Positions 44,164 to 55,533 of a DNA stretch of 64,000 nt are shown here, one piece after another. The notes below the pieces were generated by a model. That model did no database searches and was not told the DNA's origin. It worked only from the letters and a program-made list of their open reading frames with translations. The first letter of the stretch is position 1, and each line of letters opens with the position of its first letter. Source of the DNA: Euonymus europaeus. Its lineage: Eukaryota; Streptophyta; Magnoliopsida; Celastrales; Celastraceae. The DNA is taken from positions 9,801,001-9,865,000 of the forward strand of contig OY756957.1 of NCBI GenBank assembly GCA_963580455.1, in the 5' to 3' direction. The position numbers and the translations under genes were made by a program.

Positions 44164-45879
44164 CTTTATGCTTCTCTTTTGATGTGCTTAGTGACTGATA
44201 TTTATTGTTATCTCCAGGTCATCTCCCAGCACTTCCGGAGGGCCTTAGTGATGCTGTGCAGGAGGTTCTTGATGATATGTATGCTTCCTCAAGACCTGGT
44301 GGAAAATTCTGGAGATCTGCCCCATTGCTTTTTGGCTGCAAGCCATCCTATCGCGGTTTTGCTCCTCTCCCTCCTAGCACAACTATTGATGAAGCGTGCA
44401 GGCATTTTAATGTACCTGCAGCCAAGCCTAGGCAGACGCATAAGCGAAAGCGTGATTATACATTAACTAATGCTCCTCTTACCACAAATTCTACTCCTGC
44501 GGTAGTTGAGACAGAGTCGGAGGGAGAAACTGAGGAGGATGTGGATGGCGATTTTCAAGATACTTCTAGTGAGCAGTCCGTGCGAGGTTTGTCTCTTGTT
44601 GTTTAATATATGTTCTTGTTGACACACCTTTCAAAGTTGTTACTTTCATTTATTTGTTGTGTTTGCAGAGGTGTTTCTGATAGTTAAGTCCCCTGTATCC
44701 ATTGGTAACTTATCCATTCCTGATCTTCCTAAAGCAAGATTTGACTTTAGAAACGCTTTTGGAGCTTTTGGATCCTCCCACACTTTTGGCGGCTCCTCAG
44801 CTTCATTAGTTCATCCTCCTTCAACCGAAGAAGCCTTATCTTGTTTTTTGCGGAGGACCCAATCTGATCCCCCTGACTCCAATAATGTTGACATCGTATC
44901 AATTCCTTCTACCTCAGGTGGTGGCAACACTCATCCTCCTTCCCCGAATGCGATTGAAGAGCATGAACTAATTCCTTCGCGGTGTGGCTCCAGTAGTATG
45001 TTTAAGGGTTATTTCAATGACCCTTCTTTAGGCCTATATATTGAGCATGTGCCATCCTTTACTGAGGAGTTGGGTTCTTCTATTTTAGAAGAGGATAAGG
45101 TATTCTTCGATCAACTTCCTGAGTGCCATTCCTTTGGTCTACAGATGCTCCTTGCGGTACGCTTCTGACTGTCTGTTGCAATTAATGTTTTAATATTGAT
45201 ATATCTAGGCATTGATTTATACTTACCTTTTATTTGTAGGGGTCACAAATGCTGTCCCACTACATGGGAAAATTGAAGCATCAACTGAGTGAATCTCTAC
45301 AGACGCTTGCGGAACAAAAGATGAGTTGGACAAAACAAAGAAGGAGTTGGCAGAGTCAAAGACCAACTATGGCAAACTGCTGGAGGAAAAATCTATTGCT
45401 AATCAGAAGCTTTCAAAAGAGATTAAAAGTGCTCAAGACCACATGTTAAGAGCCGAGGCAAAGAAAAAGAAGGCAGTGGAGGCCGGCATAACTCAATGCT
45501 GCAAGAAGTACACAGAAACGCTTGCCATTGACTCTAACCAGAACTTTGGTCTCGGCCGTGCTTTCACTCTGATGGCACTAGATATTCCTGTTGATCATGA
45601 TGCTTGGAGAGATGATTTCTTTCAATGGCCTGCTCCCGACCATCCTCATCCGAAGCTGAGTGACATTCGTGAGGAGTGCGCCGGGTCAAATTCCAAAACT
45701 CCTGGAGATACGTACGCCATAGATCCTCGTGGACAGTAGGAGATTTTTTTTTTATTCTATCTCTTTAGCATGTAGTACTAGTTTTTCTTTACTAGTTATA
45801 AGAATAAGGCCCTTCTTTGGCCAAGAACCTTAGTCAGTTTTGTTTTTATAAAGCCTCTTTGGCTATATGTTTTCCTGGA

Positions 45880-45995
45880 AGAAAACCTGTTTGACTGTTG
45901 ATTTTCTTGGAATAAAGCCTCTTTGGCTGTATGTTTTCTTGGAATAAAGCCTCGTGGCTCTATGTTTTCTTGGAATAAAGCCTCTTTAGCTAAGA
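45880..45995 (+). repeat. 31-bp tandem repeat, each unit with AATAAA
   Basis: The unit ttttcttggaataaagcctc is repeated, with AATAAA at 45911, 45943 and 45974. More degenerate units start near 45840. It lies 140-240 bp after the antisense-gene stop and on its strand, where poly(A) signals are expected. Confidence 0.8.
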
Positions 45996-46214
45996 TAGTA
46001 AATAAGACATATATTTCTTAAATACTTCATTAATACTGCATTAGGAACATCTTACATAAGGAGAATATGACATAAGGTAAAAGGCTCACCAGTTACATTT
46101 TAAACAACCCACATAGCTAAAGCTTCCTTTCCCTTAGGCAACCCACATGGCTAAAGCTTCCCTTACCTTATCCATAATTGACTTAGCTCGTGAAGAGATG
46201 TCCATTGCAGCCAC

Positions 46215-46607
46215 CTATGCCGTATCACAAATTTGAGTAGCTGAGTGTTCCAGAGTTTGTAGAGTGCTTGAAAGCCCCACCAATCGGTTTTGAACACTGT
46301 GGAATTCTCTTCCCATAAACGCAAGTTCTTCTTTCATATCCACAACTTGCTCCTCTGCGCTTCCTGTTAGAAAGGATTCAACAACCTTCATTTCTTCTTT
46401 GTCATCTTCTACATCGATCACGTCTTTAGTCGTATTATCTTTTGGCCCCTCAAGGATCATTAAGTCTTCATCTTCATAATCAATCTTGGCCTTCTTCTTC
46501 TGTGAGGCTTCAGCAGGATATGGATGAATAACTTGAACGTCATCAGCTTCCCCAACCTGGGACTTTCTCTTTGGAGGAAGATTCACTGGAGTTGAAGAAG
46601 TACTCAT
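46215..46607 (-). CDS. Gypsy-2 sense accessory ORF (130 aa), acidic with coiled-coil tail
   Basis: An intact 130-residue frame on the gag-pol strand, downstream of integrase. The N-terminal third has basic K-R-K and K-K-K-A-K clusters that could be nuclear localisation signals. The middle has three short hydrophobic runs next to acidic residues (D-V-Q-V-I, D-L-M-I-L-E, D-V-I-D-V-E-D-D), which look like SUMO-interacting motifs. The C-terminal half is a likely helix or coiled coil (M-K-E-E-L-A-F-M-G...L-S-S-T-L-Q-T-L). A TATA palindrome sits about 30-45 bp upstream of the ATG, so it may be transcribed independently. It converges with the antisense gene. No counterpart is visible in Gypsy-1. I do not recognise the family; the SUMO reading is inference. 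Confidence 0.6.
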   Translation of the reverse strand: MSTSSTPVNLPPKRKSQVGEADDVQVIHPYPAEASQKKKAKIDYEDEDLMILEGPKDNTTKDVIDVEDDKEEMKVVESFLTGSAEEQVVDMKEELAFMGREFHSVQNRLVGLSSTLQTLEHSATQICDTA

Positions 46608-46635
46608 TTTTACTACCCATCATTCTTCTACTCAA

Positions 46636-46651
46636 GGCCTATATATAGGCC
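46636..46651 (-). promoter_or_regulatory. TATA box within a perfect 16-bp palindrome
   Basis: ggcctatatataggcc is self-complementary over all 16 bases and lies 29 bp before the ATG at 46607. Being symmetrical it could serve either strand, but only the minus side has an ORF at the right distance. The short distance implies a very short leader or initiation close to the ATG. Confidence 0.55.
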
Positions 46652-47053
46652 AAGAATAGACAGTTAAACCACTCATGGGTAACTGGTCAGAAGTGGGTTG
46701 AATAACTGCAAAGGCAGTTACACGATATTTCAAAAATAACGTGTCGGTTTGAAGAGAAGTGGGCACTCCCTTCTTAACTACTATGGCGTGAAAACTGTTC
46801 TTTTAACCGTTTTGATCCAAACCATACTCCAGGACTGACTTAGTCCCTTGTTTCGAAAGTTGAGATTCCTATCATCAGTTCAATAAATCCTGGAGAAGTT
46901 GGACCTTGGCCTGAGTGATTGAATAATTCGTAAGTACGAAGCATCGAATTAAAGATGGGCTACGAGCAAAAAGAAAAAGTTAAATGAAAGAAAAACTTAT
47001 TCTTTTATTGAAGGAGATAAGATTCCGAAGGCCTAATATGGCCATATTCGGTA

Positions 47054-50000
47054 TTACACATAAAACTTCCTTAGGTTGGAAACATTCCAAGTTCCATGGA
47101 CACTTCTACCATCTTGCCTAATTAACTTGTAGGCTCCTTGTCCGATCTTTGCTGTAACTTGGAATGGTCCTTCCCAGTTTGGACCTAGCTTCCCGTCTGT
47201 TGGATCCTTGGTTTGAGATAAGACCTTCCTTAAGACAAAATCTCCAACTTCAAAGCTCCTTGCCTTGACATTCTTGTTGTAAGATCGGGAAAGAACTTGT
47301 TGGTAAGCTGTCAGCCGTACCATTGCTTGATCTCTTTTTTCCTGCAGTTGGTCCAAATTCCTCTCCATTGCAAGGTTATTATTACCTTCTTCAAACATGT
47401 GCATTCTGAGGGTTGGTAGACCAATTTCCAAAGGAATGACAGCCTCAGCTCCATATGCCAAAGAAAATGGAGATTCCTCCGTGGAACGGCGTGGCGTAGT
47501 TCGATATGCCCACAAAATGGATGGGAGTTCATCCACCCATCTGCCCTTGGATGAATCTAACCTCTTCTTGATTCCATCCAAGATGATCTTGTTGGATGCC
47601 TCTGCCTGACCATTACACTGGGGGTAGGCTGGAGTAGAGTAAAGATTTTTTATCCCGTAGCCACCACAAAACTCTTTGAATTTGGCACTGGAGAATTGAG
47701 TTCCATTATCACTTATTAAGGCATATGGGATTCCAAACCTAGTTATAATATTTTCTCATACGAACTTTCGGGTTTCAACATCACGAATTGCTGCCAAAGG
47801 CTTGGCCTCAATCCATTTTGTGAAGTAATCTGTAGCAGTAATTAGAAATCTTTTGTTGCCTGTAGCTCGAGGTAATGGTCCCACAATGTCCAACCCCCAC
47901 TGGGCAAAAGGCCATGGACTTGTGAAAGGACAAAGGTCTCCAGCTGGCTAGTGAGGAATTGGTGACAACCTCTGGCATTTCTCACATTTTAGAACATACT
48001 ACAAGGCGTCCTTCTGCATGTATGGCCACCAAAAGCCTTGGGTGATCGCTTTGAATGCAAGTGAACGACCTGCAACATGTGCTCCACAAGATCCTTCATG
48101 AATCTCGTACAACAAGTCATCCACCCGATTTGGATGAACACATAACAGATAAGGACCTGAGAAAGACTTTTTATAGAGTTTTTGGTCAGGAGATAACCAA
48201 AAACGTGCTGCTTTCAATGTTAATTTTTTGGCTTCCTTCTTGTCTTCAGGAAGAATACCATCTTTTAAATAAATGATGATTGGATCCATCCAACTTGGTG
48301 TCTGTTCTTCTGCGCATCGTATTACTTCTGATGGTTCTTCTATGCTTGGTCGTTCTAGGACTTGTACTTGGATAACCCTTTTTACCCCTAGTTGGCCAGC
48401 CGAGGCAAGAGTAGCTAGAGCGTCTGCATGTTCGTTATGCTCTCGCGGAATCTGAATTATCTTATAGTCCTGAAGTCGATCGAGCAATTCCTTAATGTTC
48501 TCTATGTATGCTGCCATGGTCGCCGTTTTTGCCGTGTACAGTCCAGTTAATTGATTCACTACCAACTGATAATCTAAATAAATCACCAACTCCTTTGCCC
48601 CGAGTAGCAGAGCATTTTGAACTCCTTGAAATAAAGCTTCATACTCTGCTTCATTATTCGTTGCTGGGAACCCCAATCTTATCGCCATTTCCAATACTTC
48701 ACCTTCTGGTGCCGTAAGCACAATTCCTGCTCCAGACCCTCGTCTTGTTGAAGATCCATCAACCTGCAATTCCCAAAGATGCGTAGGAGTTATCTGTACC
48801 TTTCATGTCTAGTTTGAGTGCTCAGGTTGCTGCTCCGTGCTAAAATCCGCAACAAAATCTGCTAGCACTTGAGCTTTAGTAGCGGTCCTCGGGACGAAGT
48901 GTAGATCATACTGTACCAACTCAACTGACCATTTGGCAACTCTCCCGGATATGTCTGCTTTTCCCAATGATGTCTTCAATGGGTATTCCGTCACGACTTC
49001 GATTGGAAATGCTTGGAAATAGTGGTTTAACTTTCGTGAAGCTATTACTAATGCTAAAAGAAGTTTCTCTAGTGGCGAATATCTTGTCTCTGCATCCAAC
49101 ATTGTCTTACTTACGTAATAAATTGGGTGCTACATCTTCTGTTCCTCCCTTAGTATCACAGCGCTTACAGCATGATCCGATACTACTAAGTACAACTGAA
49201 GCATGTCCCCATTCTTGGGTACGGACAACAGTTGTGGCTTCTTCATGTATTGCTTCAAATCAAGAAATGCTGCCTCGCAATCTTCATCCCACTGGAAAGC
49301 TCTGCCAGACTTTAGCAGCTTGAAAAAAGGTCTGAATTGATCTGAAGATCTGCTAATGAACCCATTTAATGTCGCAGCCATCCCAGTTAACTTCTGTATC
49401 TCCTTGACCTTCGTTGGCCGCTCTAAGCATTGGATCGCTTTAATCTGAGCTAGATCAGCTTCAATTCCTCGCTGAGTGACAAGATAGCCTAGAAATTTTC
49501 GCGTACTTACTCCGAAGGCGCACTTGCTAGCATTCAACTTAAGATTATTCTTTCGTAAAATATCAAACACCTCTTGAAGATGCATTAGGTGATTCTGCTG
49601 AAGTATGCTCTTCACAACCATATCATCTATATAAACTTCCATTGTTTTGCCAATGAGAGGTCCAAAGAGTTTTGTCAGCATCCTCTGGAATGTGGCTCCC
49701 GCATTCTTTAAGCCAAATGGCATAACCTGGTAGCAGAATATACCTTTAGGTGTAATAAAAGACGTCTTTTCCTGATCTAATGGGTGCATCGGGATTTGGT
49801 GGTATCCGCAATACGCATCCAAAAAGCTCATTTGTGCCATCCCAGATGTTGAATCGACCAACTGATCAATTTTTGGAAGTGGAAACAAATCCTTCGGACA
49901 TGCTTGATTTAAATCTGTGAAGTCAACGCAGGCTCTCCACTTGCCATCTTTCTTTCAAATCACTACCGTATTAGAAAGCCATTCAGGATACTGAACCTCC

Positions 50001-50394
50001 TAAGTATGGCGTTTGCCTCTAGCAAATTCTCCACCTCTTTTACCACAGCTTTCGTATGTTGGATAGCTGACCTCCTTCCCTTTTGGATTATCGGCTTGTA
50101 ACCTGCTTTAACATTCAATCTATGGACTGCCAGTTCTGGATCTACTCTTGGCATCTCATAGGGAGTCCATGCAAACACCCCCAAATTCCTTCTTAACATC
50201 CCAATTAATGAGTCTTTCTCTGGTTCAGTCAGGCTAGTTCCTATCATAAAGTATTTGTTTGGCTCTTCTGGTGTAATTAACACCTTTTCTAGATCCTCCA
50301 CCGACTTGGTGGCCGGCTCCTTCCCAACTTCTTCCAGGACCGGAGCTTTCTCTTCCATCATCATTATTCTTCCAGTTGGTTTCACTTTCGCCAT
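47054..50394 (-). pseudogene. Gypsy-2 pol: RT, RNase H, archaeal-type RNase H, integrase
   Basis: RT at 49130 to about 50000 has [11 protein letters not shown] and the active site Y-I-D-D-M. RNase H is at 48809-49102 (D-A-E-T-R-Y-S-P-L-E-K). The second, archaeal-type RNase H begins V-D-G-S-S-T-R-R-G and includes N-N-E-A-E-Y-E-A-L and H-A-D-A-L-A-T (48330-48770). Integrase continues from 48330 to 47054, with H-x-G...C-x-x-C-Q, a D-Y-F-T-K-W-I-E-A-K segment, I-S-D-N-G-T-Q-F, then a Q-C-N-G-Q-A-E segment, ending N-L-R-K-F-Y-V. Dual RNase H is the Tat hallmark. A few stops and frameshifts (for example near 47757, 47950 and 49955) break the frame, but all domains are present in order. Confidence 0.9.
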
Positions 50395-50689
50395 GAAACA
50401 TTCTTTGAAGTAGCTTGATCTCCTCTTATTTCAACCACTTTCTCCCCATAAGGGAATTTAAGCATTTGATGGTACGAGGAGGGTACAGCTTCCAGCAAGT
50501 GAAGCCAATTCTTCTCATTATTGCGTTATACGTTGATGGTAAATCAATAATCACGAAATCCACCTCAACAGTCTTAGGACCTACCGTTACCAGCATTCTT
50601 ATCCTTTCTAGGTGCCAAACAGGAGTTGCATTGAGCCCAACCAGATGTGTTGGGATAGGAATTAGATCTGCATGAGTTTTCCCTAACTT
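50395..50689 (-). other. Gypsy-2 PR-RT linker, degraded
   Basis: Minus-strand coding remnant connecting protease to RT, with an I-D-L-P-S-x-Y-N-A-I-M-R-R segment. It is frame-broken and continuous with both neighbours. Confidence 0.55.
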
Positions 50690-52422
50690 CTAGAAAAGTG
50701 AATAGTACATGATCTCTGCAGAGCTTCCTTGATCCACCATTATTCGCTTTACTGTTGCCACTCCTATTTGCAGAGTGATAACCAGAGCATCATTACGTGG
50801 AAAAATTACGCCCGTTGCATCTTCATGAGTAAAAGCAATCGTGGTTGCGTCCCTTGACCTTTTAGTTCCCAACTTAGGATTAAAGTCCATTTGCATTACC
50901 TCTTGCTGATGTCGAGACCTCCTATATTCTGCCCGTCTCATCTCGTCATTGACATCTGGCACCAATGCATCAATGAAATTGACTACATAGTGAGAAGGCT
51001 CTCCTTGCTCTTTTGTTCAGGGTTCGGCTTTCTTCTCCGCAGCAGTCTTCTCCTTATCAATAAATTCCTTAAGATGTCCCTGGCGTACTAGGTCTTCCAG
51101 ATGTCGTTTGAATTCCCTCCAATCTTCCGTCCTGTGACCTTGTCTCTATGATAGGAACAACACTTAGATTGATTACGTGTGGAAGGATCCCCTGACATTT
51201 TATTCGGACGCCTGAAGAATGGCTTGTCAACAATCTGGGGTAAAATACGGAATATTGGATCCTTGAATATTATTTTCACGGCTTCATATGAACTAGGCTT
51301 CGGACTCATCTTTGAATCCTTCTCTTTCCCACTCTTCTTTTCAAATTTCTTATGTTCTTTCTTCTGGGTCTTCTCTTGGGGGGCAAGCTGTCGATCCCCT
51401 TGCTTGTCCTCTTCCAACTTGACATATTGCTTAATCCTATCCTGGAGCACAGCCATATTCTTTGGTGGGGCCATCGTCAAACTCTCCCGCAACTTGTGTT
51501 CCCGAGGAAGTCCAATCCGAAAAGTAGCCACTGTAGTTTTTTCATCACAGTCCTCAATATCCGCGTAGGAATCCGAATACCTAGCCGCATACTCTCGGAG
51601 TGACTCTAATTTTCTTAGGTGTAAAGCAAATAGCGTATCCAAGGTTGCTGGATCTCGACTATTGGCTATGAATCTTGCAACGAAAATTCACGCAAGATCC
51701 TTCCAAGATGAAATGGAATTCTCTGGGAGCTGATGGAACCATTTCATGGCTGTCGTCCCTAAGCTTGATGGAAACATCTTACACATAAGTCCATCCCGTC
51801 CTGCCCACAATGCCTTCTTGTGGGTATAAGCTTAAATGTGCGCTACAAGATCGGTCTTGCCATCATAGATTATGAACGTTGGGGGTGAGAACTTATTTGG
51901 TGGGTCTTCCAATCGCAAAGCCCGTACGAAAGGCGTGGAAGTCAATTTCCTAAGGCTTTGTTCGACTTTCCTCTGAGCGCCCCATAGGATCTCCCTAGTC
52001 TCTCTCTTTGTTCTAACCCTTGGGGAAAAGCTTTGACGCCTAGTACTTTTTCCTGGGAGCGGGGATCTGTGCCTCTCTTCCCTTGGGGATGGTATATGCT
52101 TCCTCTTCTCATTGGTTGGTCCTCCTCCCCGGTGTGACCTCCCAGTACTATCACTTTCTTGCTCTCATACACGCTTCGGGTCTGTATCCTTTGCATTCGG
52201 AACAACGCTTTGGATTTCACATGCCAGACGCTTGCCTTTCCTCCGTATGACCTGAAGCCTCTCCCTTATGGCTTGAGCATGCTCTTGTCTTTCTTGTAAG
52301 TCTTCCTCGGCCTTAAGGAGGGCTTCTTCCAATTCCATTTCATTGAAAATTTGTTCTTGAACCCTATCTTCCTCTGAGTGTAGAGAATCTCCTCGCCTTT
52401 CCTCGTCCGGTATTTGTGACAT
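50690..52422 (-). pseudogene. Gypsy-2 gag and protease
   Basis: Gag starts at ATG 52422 (M-S-Q-I-P-D-E), 26 nt after the primer site. The N-terminus is acidic and coiled-coil (E-L-E-E-A-L-L-K-A-E-E-D-L), then basic. The capsid core near 51640-51900 has W-F-H-Q-L-P and S-I-S-S-W-K-D-L-A, followed by L-E-S-L-R-E-Y-A-A-R-Y. A zinc-like C-S-Y-H-R-D-K is at about 51150. Protease is at 50690-50965 with V-D-Q-G-S-S-A-E-I-M-Y. Frameshifts and stops occur near 51830, 51665, 51130 and 51025. It retains the core that Gypsy-1 lacks. Confidence 0.87.
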
Positions 52423-52447
52423 GACTATATATTGAAACGCTTCGTTT

Positions 52448-52465
52448 CCCACAGACGGCGCCAAT
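52448..52465 (-). other. Gypsy-2 primer-binding site
   Basis: On the minus strand attggcgccgtctgtggg begins directly after the LTR. It is the same as in Gypsy-1. Confidence 0.85.
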
Positions 52466-52916
52466 TTTCGATGCTAGATTTGCACCGAATGTAATTTAAT
52501 GCTTCCAGATGGATTGCTTAGAATGAATTGCTTAAGGAAAGAAATTTGCTTAAGGAACAAACTCAAGAATGTACGTGGTTCGACAACTTGCCTATGTCCA
52601 CGAATATCTGATATGTTATTAAGTACTCAAGAATCATCCCCCTTACAAATGTGGATTTAGTAGACTTTTATAGAGGTGGGAGGTTAACCGTTTCTTGTAA
52701 CTCCCGTGATAACTGCTCTTGGCGGTTGTAACTCTTCTTCTGGCAAATGTTATTTTTTCCAGATAACTCCCTCTGGATAAGACCCATTAACTGTATGTCT
52801 TCTAGATACAAGGATTGAAGCTTTTCATCAGATTCGGAGTGTAGTTTTTGTCTGAATACTGAAGGTCGCCTCCTTAGCTGTATGTTAGCTTCCTTAGCTG
52901 CATGTCTTATTCCACA
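52466..52916 (-). repeat. Gypsy-2 5' LTR
   Basis: Homologous to 40513-40963. The terminal bases next to the PBS have decayed (TTTCGATGC versus TGTCAATGC). A TATA-like ctataaaag on the minus strand is at about 52668-52676. U5 has the cgtgg/ccacg pair also seen in Gypsy-1. Confidence 0.9.
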
Positions 52917-52921
52917 ACTTC

Positions 52922-53390
52922 TCTTTTATTTCTCAAATAACTTTCTCAAAGATGGCTTGCAAACTCAAAAAAAAAAAAAATGGAAAGTGAAGTTTTTAAA
53001 CGAAAACCCATGTCAAATCTTGAAGGTAATTATAATTTTTGGTTACTCAACGATTTGACACATTTCAACTAAGTATTAAAGTTTCAATTCATTCAATTGA
53101 GGAACCATGGTTTCATTTTTATTTTAAAACTAATCATCAGACAAATTTCTTCGTTTTATACTAACTTGACGTTAAAAAAATTACAAAAATTAATGTTGTG
53201 GTAATGAGCTGGAATTCTAGGAAAATAGATAAAAAAAAAGTTGATCCACCTATCTTCTTCTTCAATAAAATTCTAAATTCTTGATTCAACAACACTCTCA
53301 TATTCCCCCACCTCATCTGCACTACCTAATTGGAACTCTCTATGACCGAGTTAAGCACAATCTTATGTCATTTTGTGGAGTCCACATCGT
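52922..53390. other. Spacer, nothing recognised
   Basis: AT-rich, with an A-run at 52969-52981. No gene or repeat boundary was seen. Confidence 0.4.
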
Positions 53391-53395
53391 ATTTC

Positions 53396-55478
53396 TGTTA
53401 GGTCCTACATGTTAATTTTGATGAACAAATCTTCTTTTTTTGTGTTATTTGTCTACATGTACTATGCGATAAATTTGATCGAATTTGAAATTAGTATCAA
53501 ATTGATTTTCACTAAATGTAGTCGTGAACTCAGTCATAATTTTTATATCAAATGAACTTTGATTAAGCTAAAATTTTACAGAGACATTGTTGACATCATA
53601 ATGAACATTTTTCTTGAAGGAATGACTATGAAATTTTGATGTTTACATATCCAAAATGTGTCTCCTAGTAGCTGTTTGAATTTGTGGTTTATGTGTGACT
53701 AAATGAGTTTTGTTCAATCCGAATTTTTTTCATACTTATCCATATATGTGTGATCTATTATTTTATGTTTAAGAATAATTTTTGAACTCAACTAACTCAT
53801 ATTTTAAGCATGAAACTCAAAAGAGTTTACAAGCAAATTTTTAGGTTAAATCAAAGGGGAATGTCAGAGTTTTCATAAATATACAATTTTCTATGGATGT
53901 CCGTTGGATGGACTAAGGTTACTCAAATTCCTGATAGCACCTATATGAATTCACTAGAAATAAATATGGAAAAATTGGAGAAAATTTGGAAGATGACAAG
54001 GTAGCAAGAGTTGAAGCTGAGTTGTACTAAATGAAGCGTGTGATGTTAATTTAAGAAGAGGGTTGGTTTTCATATAAAGATCTTGCACTAAAAAGTATGG
54101 AATGGAGATGAAAGAAGAAAGATATGTTACCATATTGAATGTACGAAATCAATGAGGATTATTCAGTTACCTTATGAAGATCAATGAAGGTCAATTGTTC
54201 ATGAAGGAGGCTTCATTTTCTTAGTGGTTGAATTCAAGGGGTAAAATGTTGTACCAGTGCGAGAAAATTTGAAATTCAATTAAGAAGTGAGCTTACCATA
54301 TTTGAAGATCTAAATTGTTGGGATACTAAAAGAGAATATTACATATTTAGTGCAAGTCAAAGCTAGCTCATAAAGTAAATAGTCTAAGAATATATTATTT
54401 ATTGATTGAGCCAAATCAGCCTCATGTCAAGAAGAAGAAACGGCCATTAGAGAGACGAGATCATGGAGACTTACTTTGAATTCAAAAAGAATAATATGAC
54501 TTTCATACGCAAGAGGTGGCGGCCAAATATGAATAGAAAGAGGTCTTCCAAATTTATCAAGTTGACTACATGCAATCAAGTATGGAATTGATGCAATCAT
54601 TACTTACCATATATGTGGAACTAAGATCAAGGAAATTAAGAGGAGATCATGGAGCTGCACGTTCAAGTCAAAGAAATACTTTTTTTATATCACTTTATGT
54701 GATTACAGCTTGATTTGGAGACATGATTAGTGGGCAAAGCTAAAAAGGAATGAAGAGGATATTATAGGGTTGATCTCACATTCTTGGACAAAGAGAATCA
54801 AGGGGCTGCTTCTTCAACTTTATAAGAGAACGTGTGTCATTTTTTAAAGACACGAAAAAGCTGATTTGTTCAAGAGGCAAAATATATTTTAAGTTTCTAT
54901 ACCTTGTTCTTTCAGTGAGCTCTCCATACTCTAAACTCTTAGTGTACCGCACTTGTGAGCCACATTAGAATTTTTTAGTGTTCCCCATACAATTTTTTGA
55001 TTGTAAATCCTTTAGAGGAACATGTGCGCTTAACCTTGTAAAGTTTACTTTTATAATCGTTTGGTGGTGAGCCTATTTTGAAACCACTAGTTTGGGGGTA
55101 AACTTGAAACCCTTGTGTACAAGTTGGTGGTGAGCTTGGAAAAACCACATCATATAGTGAATTAAGAAATCCTTGATAGCTGTTGTACGGGTAGTGGACG
55201 TAGGAGGATTTGGTGAAGTCTTCGAACTACTCTAATCGTTGTTTGCATTTCTCTCATCCCTACTCTTTTAGTTTTTTGATTATTTGTTTTTATTTTTCCA
55301 TACTTGCACTATCATTTCAAATCTGTCCGAATTGAATTATCTTGTGAAATCTGTTATTGCGTGTTGGTTTTGCATGTGAGTGTATTTTTGTGTTCGATTT
55401 ATTTATTAAAAAAAAGGATTCTCATTTGGAATTTAAGGACACAATTCCCCCCCCCCCCCCTGTAGCGTAGGTCCAACA
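53396..55478 (+). repeat. Copia-3 5' LTR
   Basis: Begins TGTTAGGTCC and ends GTCCAACA. A run of 14 C lies at 55447-55460. The last 208 bp match 57001-57204. The PBS agtggtattagatcgag follows at 55479. Confidence 0.8.
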
Positions 55479-55533
55479 AGTGGTATTAGATCGAGGTTAG
55501 CTAATTGATTATGATTAACAATCTAGTAGCTAA

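Larger units (their letters stand above)
41129..45739 (+). pseudogene. Gypsy-2 antisense accessory gene, five exons
   Basis: Runs opposite to gag-pol. Exon 1 is 41129-41165 (donor gtaatt). Exon 2 is 41603 to about 41967 (acceptor ttaatattgtag). Exon 3 is 44218-44586 (acceptor ttatctccag). Exon 4 is 44669-45156 (acceptor gtttgcag, donor gtacgc). Exon 5 is 45240-45739 (acceptor tatttgtag). Joins 1-2, 3-4 and 4-5 keep one frame. Exon 2 has the A-E-I-R-L-P-F and N-A-Y-R-I-L-G-G motifs, close from memory to the putative gypsy type transposon family. Exon 3 has W-R-S-A-P-L-L-F, a basic K-R-K-R and an acidic tail. Exon 5 is a coiled coil with a conserved end. Exon 2 and exon 5 each contain a one-base frameshift, and the nested insertion removes the end of exon 2. 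The function is unknown. Confidence 0.75.
40513..52916 (-). mobile_element. Gypsy-2: large Tat-lineage Ty3/Gypsy element with two accessory genes
   Basis: LTRs at 40513-40963 and 52466-52916 (451 bp each) are flanked by the TSD acttc (40508-40512, 52917-52921). On the minus strand the order is 5' LTR, primer site, gag, PR, RT, RH, archaeal-type RH, IN, a sense accessory ORF (46215-46607), an antisense split gene (41129-45739) and the 3' LTR. Presence of the second RNase H and the R-A-C-x-K-D RT motif place it in the Tat lineage. A piece of another LTR element (about 41968-44163) interrupts the antisense gene. Gag-pol has several stops but no large deletions. Confidence 0.93.
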
